Positions 1 through 7,943 of a DNA stretch of 64,000 bases are shown here, in pieces. Source of the stretch: Archangium lipolyticum. GTDB lineage: Bacteria; Myxococcota; Myxococcia; Myxococcales; Myxococcaceae. The notes below the pieces were generated by a model, which saw only the letters and a list, made by a program, of their open reading frames with translations, did no database searches and was not told the origin of the DNA. Location of the stretch: positions 186,001 to 250,000 of the forward strand of contig NZ_JANKBZ010000007.1 of NCBI RefSeq assembly GCF_024623785.1. Reading direction: 5' to 3'. The translations under genes and the position numbers were made by a program. Numbering within the stretch: position 1 is the first letter of the stretch; each line of letters starts with the position of its first letter.

Positions 1-315
1 GGCCGACGATACCTTCATAAATCCAGACTCGCCGTCGTCTACAACGGACAGGATGCAAACGTCTTCGGCCGAATCCGAGCCCATTTCACACTACAGAACT
101 CCGGGACCGGCGCTCTTGGTATCCGGTGGTATCCGCTCCACGACCGCCAATGGCACGTTTCCGCCTTGGCCTTGAAGCATCTTGAAGGGGACCGGTCTCT
201 CGACTATGCCGATCGGGAGATGATCAAGAGGTATTGCATAAGCAAGACCGGACGGATAGCCGTTGAGCAGATGTGGCGCACCATCTACGGCTGGCCGGTT
301 CTCTGCAAGGAATAG
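1..315 (+). CDS. C-terminal part of an unknown protein, cut by the window edge
   Basis: The first reading frame is open from base 1 to a TAG at 313-315, giving 104 residues that end in GWPVLCKE. The start lies outside the window. The composition is protein-like (mixed charged, aromatic and aliphatic residues, with YADREMIKRYC near the end), unlike the low-complexity Arg/Ala/Gly shadows seen elsewhere. I do not recognise the family. GC content is lower than in the core genes further right, which fits the accessory toxin/immunity island that follows. The product could also be a decayed fragment. Confidence 0.5.
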   Translation, partial: GRRYLHKSRLAVVYNGQDANVFGRIRAHFTLQNSGTGALGIRWYPLHDRQWHVSALALKHLEGDRSLDYADREMIKRYCISKTGRIAVEQMWRTIYGWPVLCKE

Positions 316-677
316 GGCCGTGGCCAAGCGCTGCCCGGTGTTACGCATAGGCGGAATAGAGGCCGTGTGGAGGGTGAGGGCTGGAGCGGTGTGGCCGAGG
401 AGGGCCGCTGACAGGTGCCGCCCGAGCAGTGAGCCCGGTCGGTGGAGGGGCAGCGCAGCCCCGTGAGGTACACGCCTGCCCATGCTGCCCGCCCATGGTT
501 CCATGAAGCCAGGGGCACGCGCACAGGGGTAGAGAACCGGGTTTCGTGCCAGCCCACCAGGTCCCTCTGACAACCCCATGCGTCCTGGAAAATGCGGCTT
601 GCCTCCCTATCCCATGTAGGGTGAACAATCACCGGCTCACGCTCCTGGGGTGCTCCGAGGGGCAGGAGGAGCCGGTC
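316..677. other. Intergenic stretch upstream of the AHH toxin
   Basis: No convincing gene, RNA or repeat is visible. The segment must hold the promoter of the toxin/immunity pair. A purine-rich ribosome binding site (GCAGGAGGA) sits at 662-670, seven bases before the toxin ATG at 678. A longer in-frame extension back to 546 exists, but it would place a non-hydrophobic leader before the signal peptide. Confidence 0.5.
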
Positions 678-2078
678 ATGCGTCAGCTTGTCACCCACGC
701 CCTGTGCCTGGTGCTGATACCGATGTTGGCTCGAGGCGCCCCGCCCGGCCGAGCACTCGAGCCTGTCGAAGTGCGCGAGTACGACGGCGGCTGGGGGCGT
801 AAAGGGGTCCAGCTCATCTTCAAGCGACTCCCTCCCGACCGCGACCAGGGGGCGCTGACCCTGGAGGACGGGCAAGCCATCCGTGCGGCCTTCGAAGAGG
901 TATACGGCAAGCAGGAGCCACTCCCTCCGCCACGGTACCCCGGCGGGACGAGGCTCGCGAGTGTGGGGACGCAATATGTCAGCACGGCCCCTCCAGAGTG
1001 GCAGGAGAAGATTCGCAAGGACTATGAAGAGCTTTACAGGAAGGGGCCGTCTGCCCTCGCGTTGCCAAACAACCTGGAAAACAGCCGCTTCTTCCAGGCG
1101 CTGAGGCTCTCCCCTCAATATATGGGAGAGAGCGCACGCGAGGCGGCCCTGGAGCTGTTCAGCTCGCCCGCTTTTATCGTATCCATGGCCGCCTCAATGA
1201 CTTTGTATCTCGCGGCGCTCGCGGCACCTGAGCCCGTTCTGAGTAAGGGTTTTGTGGCGGCTGTCTCGCTATGGCTCCTGGTCACCTATGGCGCTACGGA
1301 AATCATGAACGTAGCGATGGCGGTCAAGCAACTGTACCAGGAGGCCGAGGCGGCGCAGGACTTCGAGCAGCTGGACAATGCCGCCCAGAACTTTGGCCCG
1401 AAGATAGGCGGCACGGCGCTGAGAGTCCTTGTGACGATAGCTCTGGGGCGGCTGGCGGGGAAGCTGCCTCAGGTGCCCAAGGCGCCGGGAGGAGGTGGAC
1501 TGTGGACAAGGCTCGGCATGCCCCGGTACGCCCTGTCGAGAAATGTCACACTGCAAGGGGCACCGGTCGTGCAGGGGGCCGGTGCGCAGGTGACGGTCGT
1601 GGTCGGAGAGGCAGCGGTTACAGAGACCTCCGTGGCGAACGGGACGGTCCTGCTGATGGGGGCTCTGCTGGGCACAGAGGCCTCCGCGGCCAATGCAGCC
1701 ATCAAGGCGGCTCGGACAACGGGAGGCTGCCGGGAAGACAACAACAAGGGTGATGCTCCAGAACACCACATTGCCACCGACAAGAATGGCAAGGCCGAAG
1801 TCAGAGGCGGCCCCTGGACACCACAGTTTGAGCCTCTCTTCGAACGAGCCGGCATGAGCCTCAATGATCCAGCGAACAAACTCTTTGTTATTGGCCATAA
1901 GGGACCGCACCCCGAGCAGTACCATCAAGAGGTTTATGACCGCCTGAATGACGCAATCAAGCTGTGCGCAGGGCCAGACGAATGCAGGCGCAAACTTACC
2001 AATGCGCTTGATGAAATTGCGGGCGACCTCTGCAGGTCTGGCTCAAGACTCAATAAACTCGTTACAAAGAAGCCATGA
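678..2078 (+). CDS. Secreted polymorphic toxin with C-terminal AHH nuclease domain
   Basis: This 466-residue protein is a candidate kin-discrimination nuclease toxin. It begins with a Sec-type signal peptide (basic start, hydrophobic LCLVLIPMLARG). A middle region with two hydrophobic segments (about residues 170-220) may help delivery. The C-terminal 90 residues carry HHIATDKN followed by DPANKLFVIGHKGPHPEQYH, the His-His and Asn/His pattern of the AHH family of HNH-like nucleases. The start at 678 is chosen for a strong AGGAGGA seven bases upstream and for the signal peptide. Its stop overlaps the start of the next gene by 4 nt, the usual toxin-immunity coupling. From established knowledge, an AHH-type nuclease paired with an Imm11 protein (MXAN_0050/0049) mediates kin discrimination in Myxococcus xanthus. 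The DNase activity here is inferred. Confidence 0.8.
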   Translation: MRQLVTHALCLVLIPMLARGAPPGRALEPVEVREYDGGWGRKGVQLIFKRLPPDRDQGALTLEDGQAIRAAFEEVYGKQEPLPPPRYPGGTRLASVGTQYVSTAPPEWQEKIRKDYEELYRKGPSALALPNNLENSRFFQALRLSPQYMGESAREAALELFSSPAFIVSMAASMTLYLAALAAPEPVLSKGFVAAVSLWLLVTYGATEIMNVAMAVKQLYQEAEAAQDFEQLDNAAQNFGPKIGGTALRVLVTIALGRLAGKLPQVPKAPGGGGLWTRLGMPRYALSRNVTLQGAPVVQGAGAQVTVVVGEAAVTETSVANGTVLLMGALLGTEASAANAAIKAARTTGGCREDNNKGDAPEHHIATDKNGKAEVRGGPWTPQFEPLFERAGMSLNDPANKLFVIGHKGPHPEQYHQEVYDRLNDAIKLCAGPDECRRKLTNALDEIAGDLCRSGSRLNKLVTKKP

Positions 2079-2647
2079 GCACTCAGGATAGATATTTCCG
2101 TCTAACGGGCGATGTACACATTCCGGGGCGCTGGTACGTCCAAGGCCCATGGGACGCTGAGGGAAGGAGGATTATTCCCGGGCGACTACAAGAGGGAAAG
2201 GCTTTGAGCTTGGACTGGATGCCCTTCTTCTCTGTGCGTTACCCCGGGCAGGCACTCGATTATACAGAAACAGAGGCCACTGCCGTTGTAAGCCATCTCT
2301 TTGTTTCCCTGTGCGAGCAGCTAGGCATCCAGAACGACGTGCAGTTCATCCCGGCGCGAGTGGAGAACCAGTCTGAGCGGTATTTCATCCTCAACACACT
2401 CCACATCATCAGGTGTATTGATGAGGCTCGATGCGAGGAGGTTACGTTTTGGGAGCCCAGGCATGGAGAGCCAGAAAGGGTGGGCGAATACCGGAACGTC
2501 GCCGGTCTGAGGATAGACCCGACGAAGGTAGGCGGCGCTAATATCTTCCGTCCTTGGGGCTGGACGGTGGTGCTGATCGTCTCCGAGCGCGTCAAGCTGG
2601 CCATGGAGGAAGAAGGCCTCACCGGTGCCAAGTTCATCGAAGTGTGA
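2075..2647 (+). CDS. Imm11 (DUF1629) family immunity protein
   Basis: This 190-residue cytosolic protein is translationally coupled to the AHH toxin by an ATGA overlap. The features are those of the Imm11/MXAN_0049 family: no signal peptide, an N-terminal region starting YFRLTGDVHIPGRW, and a C-terminal section reading LRIDPTKVGGANIFRPWGW followed by VVLIVSERVKLAMEEEGLTG. The DPTKV...IFR...VSERVK pattern is characteristic. Its role would be to bind and neutralise the neighbouring nuclease, protecting sibling cells. Family and position both support the call; toxin specificity is inferred from adjacency alone. Confidence 0.8.
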   Translation: MSTQDRYFRLTGDVHIPGRWYVQGPWDAEGRRIIPGRLQEGKALSLDWMPFFSVRYPGQALDYTETEATAVVSHLFVSLCEQLGIQNDVQFIPARVENQSERYFILNTLHIIRCIDEARCEEVTFWEPRHGEPERVGEYRNVAGLRIDPTKVGGANIFRPWGWTVVLIVSERVKLAMEEEGLTGAKFIEV

Positions 2648-2755
2648 CTGGGAGCCTTCCGTTCGTTGCGTGCACCGGACCATGTGGAACACCGATTCCG
2701 GGCAAGTGAAACGCACCCGGGAGGTAGGCAACGGGATGGGTGACACCGTGGAGCG

Positions 2756-2930
2756 TTGACAGTGCTAGACGAGCTGCCGCCTCTGACCTCCCCCAAGGAG
2801 GTGTTGATGGCGGCAGAGAGGCTGTCCATGCGCAAGCTGAGAGAGTTGTTGAGGCAGAGGTTGGAGCTGAATCTGTCGGTGCGGGACACGGTAGGCACCG
2901 AAATAGGTGCTTTCTACTTGGCCGCTCGCC
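2756..2930 (+). pseudogene. Possible remnant of an IS21-type transposase (istA N-terminus)
   Basis: A short open stretch reads SMRKLRELLRQRLELNLSVR and then resembles a helix-turn-helix (VGTEIGAFYLAAR). This resembles the start of IS21-family IstA proteins, which open with M-R-K-L-R-E-x-L-R, a Glu/Leu-rich helix, then S-x-R and a DNA-binding helix. The match fades after about 60 codons, and neither the DDE catalytic region nor istB follows. I read it as a decayed insertion sequence in the island. The alternative is a chance open frame. Confidence 0.35.
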
Positions 2931-3249
2931 TCTTGGCCTCCGCCGCAAAAGCAGCTATCCATTTCTGCAAGGTGGCATTGTCAAACGAAGCGGCAGTCGC
3001 TTCCGCACTGATTTGTGATGCCCAGTGCTTTGCGAAATATCCAATCTCGTCGAATCCCTTGGCGGCGTGCTCAAAGGATGTGTACTGCCCAGCGCGTGCA
3101 ATATCTGCTGCTTTATAAGCGTCCTTGCTGATGTTCTCAAACATGGCTTGAAGCGAGCCTGGAGCATTGGTGGTCACGAGCACCTCTCGATGTGGAATAC
3201 CGCGTGCTGTGGCGATACGCCTAAGAAGTTGGCACCGTGCGTGTCTCAA
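2914..3249 (-). pseudogene. Unrecognised gene fragment, protein-like C-terminus
   Basis: An open frame that can begin at a TTG (3247-3249) encodes about 111 residues. From about residue 25 it is well balanced and helical-looking (FENISKDAYKAADIARAG, then YTSFEHAAKGFDEIGYFAKH, ending AAFAAEAKRRAAK). There is no credible ATG or ribosome binding site, and the first 20 residues look out of frame, so this is probably the 3' part of a truncated gene. The family is not recognised. It lies between the toxin/immunity pair and the tRNA-like fragment in clearly rearranged DNA. Confidence 0.3.
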
Positions 3250-3604
3250 AAGGTGATGTCAAGATTATTGAGGCGATTTTCGCAGAATCTATCGCTGCTC
3301 TCCTAGCCTGCCGTGTTCAACTCGGGCCCCGCGTAATAGAGATGCCCGAAGCACGGGACGGTGATGGCCACCAGGGCGCGGCAGGCGAGGCTCGGGGCGA
3401 TGGATGCTACCAGGGGCCCGGCATTAATAGGCTAGGGCATCGGCGCCAGAAGACAGCCCGAGGGGCGGAGTGCTCGCCGCTCATCGCCCGGCGAGGGGTC
3501 CAAGGGGATCAAAAAAGGACCAAACCAAACGGACGCGCCTGGACTCGCCCGGACAGATGGGCGCCCCATTTTCAGAGGGAAAACGGGGGGCCTTTGGTCC
3601 CGAG
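3250..3604. other. Non-coding stretch, no gene recognised
   Basis: About 350 bases with no supported gene. Open frames here are short and low-complexity. The segment leads into the tRNA-like 3' end at 3605-3650 but contains no matching 5' acceptor (a GGAGGCG or GGGGGCG followed by a D-arm), so no complete tRNA or tmRNA is present. Confidence 0.45.
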
Positions 3605-3650
3605 TGGGGGCGGCTCCGCCCTTGGCGGGTTCGATTCCCGCCGCCTCCAC
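3605..3650 (+). repeat. Isolated 3' end of a tRNA-Ser or tmRNA gene; candidate attachment site
   Basis: A T-arm is visible: stem GCGGG (3625-3629), loop TTCGATT (3630-3636), stem CCCGC (3637-3641). It is followed by the acceptor strand CGCCTCC and discriminator A (3642-3649). A GC-rich hairpin resembling a variable arm precedes it (3607-3622). The acceptor strand fits tRNA-Ser or tmRNA, both common integrase targets. No 5' half lies upstream, so this looks like the duplicated gene end left by integration of a mobile element. It separates the AHH-toxin segment from the decayed DUF4238 and immunity genes. Confidence 0.55.
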
Positions 3651-3669
3651 TGGAAGTTACATAAGACAC

Positions 3670-4365
3670 ATGACGGATAAAGAAGCGAAAACAGCATTAC
3701 GTCTGGGATTACTACCTGACTGCTTGGGCGACTCGCGGTTCAGCGTGGCGGCAACCGGTTCTGCACCAGCACGGAGAACATCGCCCACCGCCGTGACTTC
3801 TATCGGCTTCGAGAGATGCGCGAGCGCGACCTTGAGTTCGTGAAGATGCTCATCATCGATAAGATCAGCCCAGAGCTTCGGGTTCTGGCGAAGGGCTGGA
3901 TTCCACACTTTACTGAGGTGTTTCGTCTCCAGAAGCTGTATCGCGAGAGCGGAAGCCAGAACACTGAGCTAGAGAGGGAACTGGATACCGCGATCAACAA
4001 CCTCGAGGAGGATCTCCACTCAGGAATTGAAGATTCGGCGGTTCCGATTCTCGATTCGCTACGCCAGGGGGATGTTGCGCTCCTGGCTGACCCCGAGCGC
4101 TATATCGACTTCTCGTTGTTCATGGCGATGCAGTACATGCGCACTCCTTCTATCATGGACAAAGTGGTTCGTGCCGCGAACGGGTTCCCTCAGTTCGACT
4201 TCAACATCGATGCAGCCTGGGGGCTCATGCGCACCATCTATGCAACGAACATGGGCTCGGTCTTCTACCGCCTGCGCAACTCGACCCGGCTTACGATTCT
4301 CAATGCCCCATGTCCTCTTCACGAAGCTATACACCGACTTCGCCCACGCCATGTCTCAGGCCTGA
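3670..4365 (+). pseudogene. Frameshifted DUF4238-family gene
   Basis: Three frames must be joined to read one protein. After an ATG at 3670, one frame (about 3680-3735) reads KKRKQHYVWDYYLTAWATRG, the N-terminal QHYV...YL signature of DUF4238. A second frame (about 3735-4310) continues with GNRFCTSTENIAHRRDFYRL and a long helical part containing DFSLFMAMQYMRTPSIMDKV. A third ends as VLFTKLYTDFAHAMSQA at 4365. There is thus at least one frameshift near 3735, and another lesion or deletion near 4310 where the usual C-terminal section is missing. DUF4238 function is unknown. The gene starts 20 bases after the tRNA-like end, so it may be cargo of an integrated element. Confidence 0.65.
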
Positions 4366-4464
4366 CACGGTACGCAAATATCCAATACCACCGTCGACCC
4401 TGGCCCTTGTCAGGTGTGTCCACGAACCGGGGCCGCCTCGGCCCGTGGCCCCTGAACTGCGGAA

Positions 4465-4674
4465 TCAAAGCAGCTCGACCTTGCCGGAAGAATCATCAAC
4501 CACCACGACAACAGGGCCATCCATCACTGCGGTCCCGTCGAACCTGTCGAACACGACCACCCATTTCCCAGGCAGCCTGGGAATCTCTCGCGCGGCCGCA
4601 TTCAGGGGCAAGTCCCTACCCGTCCTTTCCCTGACATACCGCCGCGCAATTTCCGTGGCCTCTTCAGGACTCAT
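4465..4674 (-). CDS. YrhB/Imm35-like small immunity-type protein
   Basis: This 69-residue protein begins MSPEEATEIARRYVRERTGR and ends VVVVVDDSSGKVELL. The N-terminal helix with A...A..Y, the central PGKWVVVFDR strand and the acidic C-terminal strand match YrhB-domain and Imm35-like proteins, which often guard against papain-fold or similar toxins. The ATG at 4674 is preferred over one seven codons upstream because GAGAAGG sits seven bases before it and because the TGA of an upstream frame overlaps it as TGATG. That overlap is typical of toxin-immunity pairs, but the matching toxin is reduced to its last codons. Confidence 0.6.
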   Translation of the reverse strand: MSPEEATEIARRYVRERTGRDLPLNAAAREIPRLPGKWVVVFDRFDGTAVMDGPVVVVVDDSSGKVELL

Positions 4675-4748
4675 CAAAACACCTTCTCGATCCACGCCGG
4701 GCCAAAGCCTCCATCCGGTTTGATCAGGACATCAACCAGGCGCTCACA
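4674..4748 (-). pseudogene. C-terminal tail of a lost toxin
   Basis: Directly upstream of the YrhB-like gene, one frame is open for 24 codons and reads ERLVDVLIKPDGGFGPAWIE, then KVF and a TGA that overlaps the downstream ATG as TGATG. The sequence looks like the end of a real protein. An in-frame stop at 4749-4751 cuts it off on the 5' side. I infer that the toxin body was deleted and only its translationally coupled end remains, leaving an orphan immunity gene. Confidence 0.4.
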
Positions 4749-4769
4749 TCATCGCCATTCAACATGACT

Positions 4770-5243
4770 CTACATGGTGGGAAGACCCTTGAGCGTATGC
4801 GGCATGGTCACCAGGCTCAAACGCTCCGGGTTCCAGAGTCCAGAGCTGGTATCCAGGACCAGGTGGCCCTCTCGACGTAGCAACAAGACGTAATCCCCAT
4901 TGAACACGAGGACCGCATCACCCTGCACCTGGCGGATTACCGCCAGCACACCCCTGAGCATGGAGGCCACGGCTTGCTCCCATTCGCCAGGGACCGGGTC
5001 ATAAGCAAGCGTGAAGTGGACGGCCAACTTGGGCTCGATGGCCAGACTCTCCTTGTAGACCATCCTCACCGGGGCCGGCATGCAATACGCATATGTGAGA
5101 AATCCGGGACCCACGATATCCTCGTAGCATCCATCCTCCGACTGCCTGGCCTCCACCACCAGGCCCAACTCCGCCATCACCAGCCCCAAGATATGCTGTG
5201 GGTCCAGCTCGGATGCGACACAGAATTCATAATCGAGAGACAT
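4770..5243 (-). CDS. SitI3-family immunity protein (orphan)
   Basis: This 157-residue cytosolic protein starts MSLDYEFCVASELDPQHILG and continues with a stretch of alternating strands and helices (VHFTLAYDPVP, GDAVLVFNGDYVLLLRREG) ending in a short helix. The M-[AS]-L-[DE]-Y opening and overall length match the SitI3 family of Myxococcus swarm-inhibition immunity proteins. GGAG lies about ten bases before the ATG. No SitA3-type toxin gene is next to it, so it is either an orphan conferring protection against neighbours or the survivor of a deleted pair. Confidence 0.6.
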   Translation of the reverse strand: MSLDYEFCVASELDPQHILGLVMAELGLVVEARQSEDGCYEDIVGPGFLTYAYCMPAPVRMVYKESLAIEPKLAVHFTLAYDPVPGEWEQAVASMLRGVLAVIRQVQGDAVLVFNGDYVLLLRREGHLVLDTSSGLWNPERLSLVTMPHTLKGLPTM

Positions 5244-5270
5244 GAAGCATCTCCATCAACCATTCCCATA

Positions 5271-5963
5271 TCAAAAGAAGCGCTGCTGGAAGCGCTCGCA
5301 GTAGCGCACCAGGTTCTGCTGCGCCAGCGTGTACTTCCGAAGCGGTGAGTCCACCGGAAACGCGATGATGCTCACGATGAACGCGTAGAGCGCCGCGTCG
5401 AACGAGGTGGGGTTGTCTCCCAGGAGGAACGGCTTGTCGCCGAGCACCGTCGCTACCGCGGAGATGTCCGCCTTGCCCATCTCCAGGATCTCCTCCGGCC
5501 GGTGGCGGCCCAGGCCCTGGGTGCGCATCGCCTTGGTCATCCCCCGGCGAATCATGGGCACGACGAGCTTGCCGACGACAGGCGGGAAGATGGCTTCGAA
5601 GATGGGCTTGTAGATCCGCCACCCTTCCTGTGAGACCCAGCGCTCGTGGACGATGTGCCAGTAGAGGCTGTCCTCCAACACGCGCCGTACCAGGTGGCCC
5701 CCGGCGACCTCTTCCGCGCTGAGCTTCGCGTCGAGTGGGTCTCCGTGCTTGCGCTTGAGGTGCTCGATGATGAGCTGGGAGTCACCCAGGAACGAGCCAT
5801 CCTCCTCGATGAAGGGGATCTTCCCCTTGGGGGCCTTCCCGTAGTCGGCCTCCTTCGCCGTGTAGGGGAGCCCAGCCATCCGGAGATAGGCCTCCAGCTT
5901 CAGGCAGAAGGGGCTGATGTTGCCGATGCCGAACGCGGCGGGGCCTTGATGAAGGATGAGCAT
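5271..5963 (-). CDS. Glutathione S-transferase family protein (Fax/metaxin-like)
   Basis: This 230-residue protein has an N-terminal thioredoxin-like half (about 1-75) with NISPFCLKLEAYLRMAGLPY and the GST substrate-site pattern GKIPFIEEDG followed by LGDSQLIIEHL. The all-helical C-terminal half includes the late motif DKPFLLGDNPTSFDAALYAF, corresponding to the GST helix bearing the folding Asp. The pattern resembles the Fax/metaxin-like branch more than classical detoxifying GSTs. The glutathione-dependent reaction is unknown. It is the first gene right of the accessory island with typical high-GC codon use. Confidence 0.8.
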   Translation of the reverse strand: MLILHQGPAAFGIGNISPFCLKLEAYLRMAGLPYTAKEADYGKAPKGKIPFIEEDGSFLGDSQLIIEHLKRKHGDPLDAKLSAEEVAGGHLVRRVLEDSLYWHIVHERWVSQEGWRIYKPIFEAIFPPVVGKLVVPMIRRGMTKAMRTQGLGRHRPEEILEMGKADISAVATVLGDKPFLLGDNPTSFDAALYAFIVSIIAFPVDSPLRKYTLAQQNLVRYCERFQQRFF

Positions 5964-6081
5964 GGGGAGGAATCCTGCTTCCTCTCCAATGCCTGGTGCA
6001 GCTGGAAAACAACCTGTCGGTGGGCCGGGTGGAGGTGGTGACGCTCGAACAGGCTCCGAGAGCGGAAGAACATGGGCGGGA

Positions 6082-6759
6082 CTAACGCGTGAGGCGCGTA
6101 TCGACGCCGGTTCTCTCGTCCGTGCGCAGGGGAATCCACCAGCGCTCGCCCGCGGAGAGCCCCTCGCGAGGGCTGTAGAGCACGGCCACCGCGCGGCCGA
6201 GCAGATTCTCCCGGGGCACCAGTCCCCAGACGCGGCTGTCGGCCGAATTACCCCGGTGGTCCCCGAGCACCAGGTAATACCGCGGCGGGATCACCACCTC
6301 GTTCATCGCCGGCCCCTGGTAGGGCTCCGGGTCGAGGGGGTGGAGCGCTCCCGGCAGCAGCTCGAGCCGCGCTCCATCCTCGGTGAAGCGCTGCTCCACG
6401 GGCTGCCCGTTGAGGACGAGCGACTCCCCATCGAAGAGGACGCGGTCGCCCGGCAGGCCCACCAGCCGCTTCACCATCACCTTGCCATCGATGGGCGAGT
6501 CGAAGACGACGACGTCTCCCCGTAGGGGCTCCGTCTCGGTGAGCCAGATGTGGGTGAGGGGGATGCGCAGCCCGTATGCCCGCTTGTCCACTGCCAGGTG
6601 GTCCTGGATGCGCAGCGTGGGCTCCATCGAGCCGGAGGGCACGTGGTAGTGGTCGGCGAGACTGGCGCGGCCGACGAAGAGCACCGCCAGCGCGACCACT
6701 TCGACGAGGTACGGCCTCCACCTGGATCGGTTCGGTGTGCTGTCGTGTGTGCGACCCAT
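6082..6759 (-). CDS. lepB: Signal peptidase I
   Basis: This 225-residue membrane serine protease removes Sec signal peptides at the periplasmic face. One N-terminal membrane segment (about 17-35) is followed by the catalytic Ser motif PSGSMEPTLR (about 43-52), the Lys motif GDVVVFDSP...VKRLVGLPGD (about 80-105), and the conserved GDHRGNSADSRVWG near residue 170. The ATG at 6759 is chosen for AGGAGG five bases upstream and because it places the membrane segment at the N-terminus. Its divergent neighbour starts 100 bp away, so the two genes share a promoter region. The C-terminal tail is short, as in compact type I peptidases. Confidence 0.95.
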   Translation of the reverse strand: MGRTHDSTPNRSRWRPYLVEVVALAVLFVGRASLADHYHVPSGSMEPTLRIQDHLAVDKRAYGLRIPLTHIWLTETEPLRGDVVVFDSPIDGKVMVKRLVGLPGDRVLFDGESLVLNGQPVEQRFTEDGARLELLPGALHPLDPEPYQGPAMNEVVIPPRYYLVLGDHRGNSADSRVWGLVPRENLLGRAVAVLYSPREGLSAGERWWIPLRTDERTGVDTRLTR

Positions 6760-6858
6760 CGTTCCTCCTCGGCGCCTCCATTGTACGGCCGGAGCGCGTA
6801 CCCATTGCATTCTCCAGGGCTGCACGGGGGAAGGGCCTGTGGCATAGATGGTAAGGCC

Positions 6859-7941
6859 ATGTCCGACGCACTGCATCAGGAACTCGAGCGGCTTCAGTCG
6901 CTCGGCCGTACGCCCGAGGCCCTCGCCACCGGAGAGGCCCTGGCGGCCGATTGGGCCCGGCGCGGCCAGCCGCTGCGCGCCATCGCGGTGTGCAGGGTCC
7001 TCCTCCAACTCGACCCGGGCCATGTGCGCACGCCGCAACTGCTGGCGGACCTGTACGCGCGCTCCGATGCCTCGGGGGCGGCCGCTCCCGCCGCCGGCTC
7101 CGAGGCGCTGCCTCGAGTGCCCCTCTTCTCGCAGCTCGCCCGCGAGCCCTTCATGGAGCTGGTGGGCGCGGTGGAGCCGCGCTCCTTCCAGCCCGGACAG
7201 AGCCTCATCACCGAGGGCGAGCTGGGCAGGTCCACGTTCGCCCTCGTCGAGGGGCGGGTGGACGTGATGCGCCAGATGGAGGGCGGCGAGCGGCGCACAC
7301 TCGCCTCGCTGGGGGAGGGCGAGTTCTTCGGGGAGATCGCCCTCGTCTCCGAGAGTCCGCGGCTGGCGACCGTGGTGGCGACCCAGCCCACCGTGGCGCT
7401 CGAGCTGCCGCGGACGCGCGTGGAGCGGCTCGCCCTCAAGCACCCCGCCGTCGCCGAGACGGCGCACTCCTTCTACCGGGAGCGGCTGCTGGCCAACGTG
7501 CTGCGCAGCAACCCCGTCTTCTCCGCGCTGGCCCCCGCGCAGCGGCAGGCGCTGTCACGCATCTTCGAGCTGCGGACCGTGGAGGCCGGGCAGGTCATCA
7601 TCGAGCAGGGCCAGCGGGGCGAGGCCCTGTACCTGCTGTTGACGGGCCAGTGCTCGCCGGTGCTGCGCCAACCGGACGGGCGGCAGAAGGCGTTCTCCTC
7701 GCTGCGGGAGGGGGATGTCTTCGGGGAGATCTCCCTGCTGCTCGGCCGGCCGGCGAGTGCCACGGTGCGCGCGGACACCCAGTGCCACCTGCTGCGGCTG
7801 GGGCAGGAGGCCTTCGAGCAGCACGTCCTCAGTCAACCCGGAGTTCGCGCGGCGCTCATGCGTCTGGGCACGGAGCGCCTGCTGCACATCTCCAAGCTGC
7901 TCTCCGGCCGCGCCGCGCACGAGGGAGATCAGCGCGTCTGA
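6859..7941 (+). CDS. Protein with TPR-like N-terminus and two cyclic-nucleotide-binding domains
   Basis: This 360-residue protein has a helical, TPR-like N-terminus (about 1-70), then two CRP-type domains (about 90-205 and 220-335). The first phosphate-binding cassette reads FGEIALVSESPRLATV and keeps the Arg that contacts the cyclic phosphate. The second reads FGEISLLLGRPASATV and lacks that Arg, so it is probably structural or binds something else. There is no DNA-binding domain, so it is unlikely to be a transcription factor; a scaffold or signalling role is more likely. Transcribed divergently from lepB. Confidence 0.85.
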   Translation: MSDALHQELERLQSLGRTPEALATGEALAADWARRGQPLRAIAVCRVLLQLDPGHVRTPQLLADLYARSDASGAAAPAAGSEALPRVPLFSQLAREPFMELVGAVEPRSFQPGQSLITEGELGRSTFALVEGRVDVMRQMEGGERRTLASLGEGEFFGEIALVSESPRLATVVATQPTVALELPRTRVERLALKHPAVAETAHSFYRERLLANVLRSNPVFSALAPAQRQALSRIFELRTVEAGQVIIEQGQRGEALYLLLTGQCSPVLRQPDGRQKAFSSLREGDVFGEISLLLGRPASATVRADTQCHLLRLGQEAFEQHVLSQPGVRAALMRLGTERLLHISKLLSGRAAHEGDQRV

Positions 7942-7943
7942 CC

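Noticed and set aside
3432-3669. Minus-strand frames reading MEAAGIEP and GGGGNRTRQG
   Set aside because: They are antisense translations of the tRNA-like 3' end, a well-known source of spurious hypothetical proteins.
3237-3680. Plus-strand frame starting GTG at 3237 (VSKGDVKIIEAIFAESIAAL)
   Set aside because: The first 30 codons look protein-like, but the rest runs through the tRNA-like fragment with no sensible composition; not supportable as a gene.
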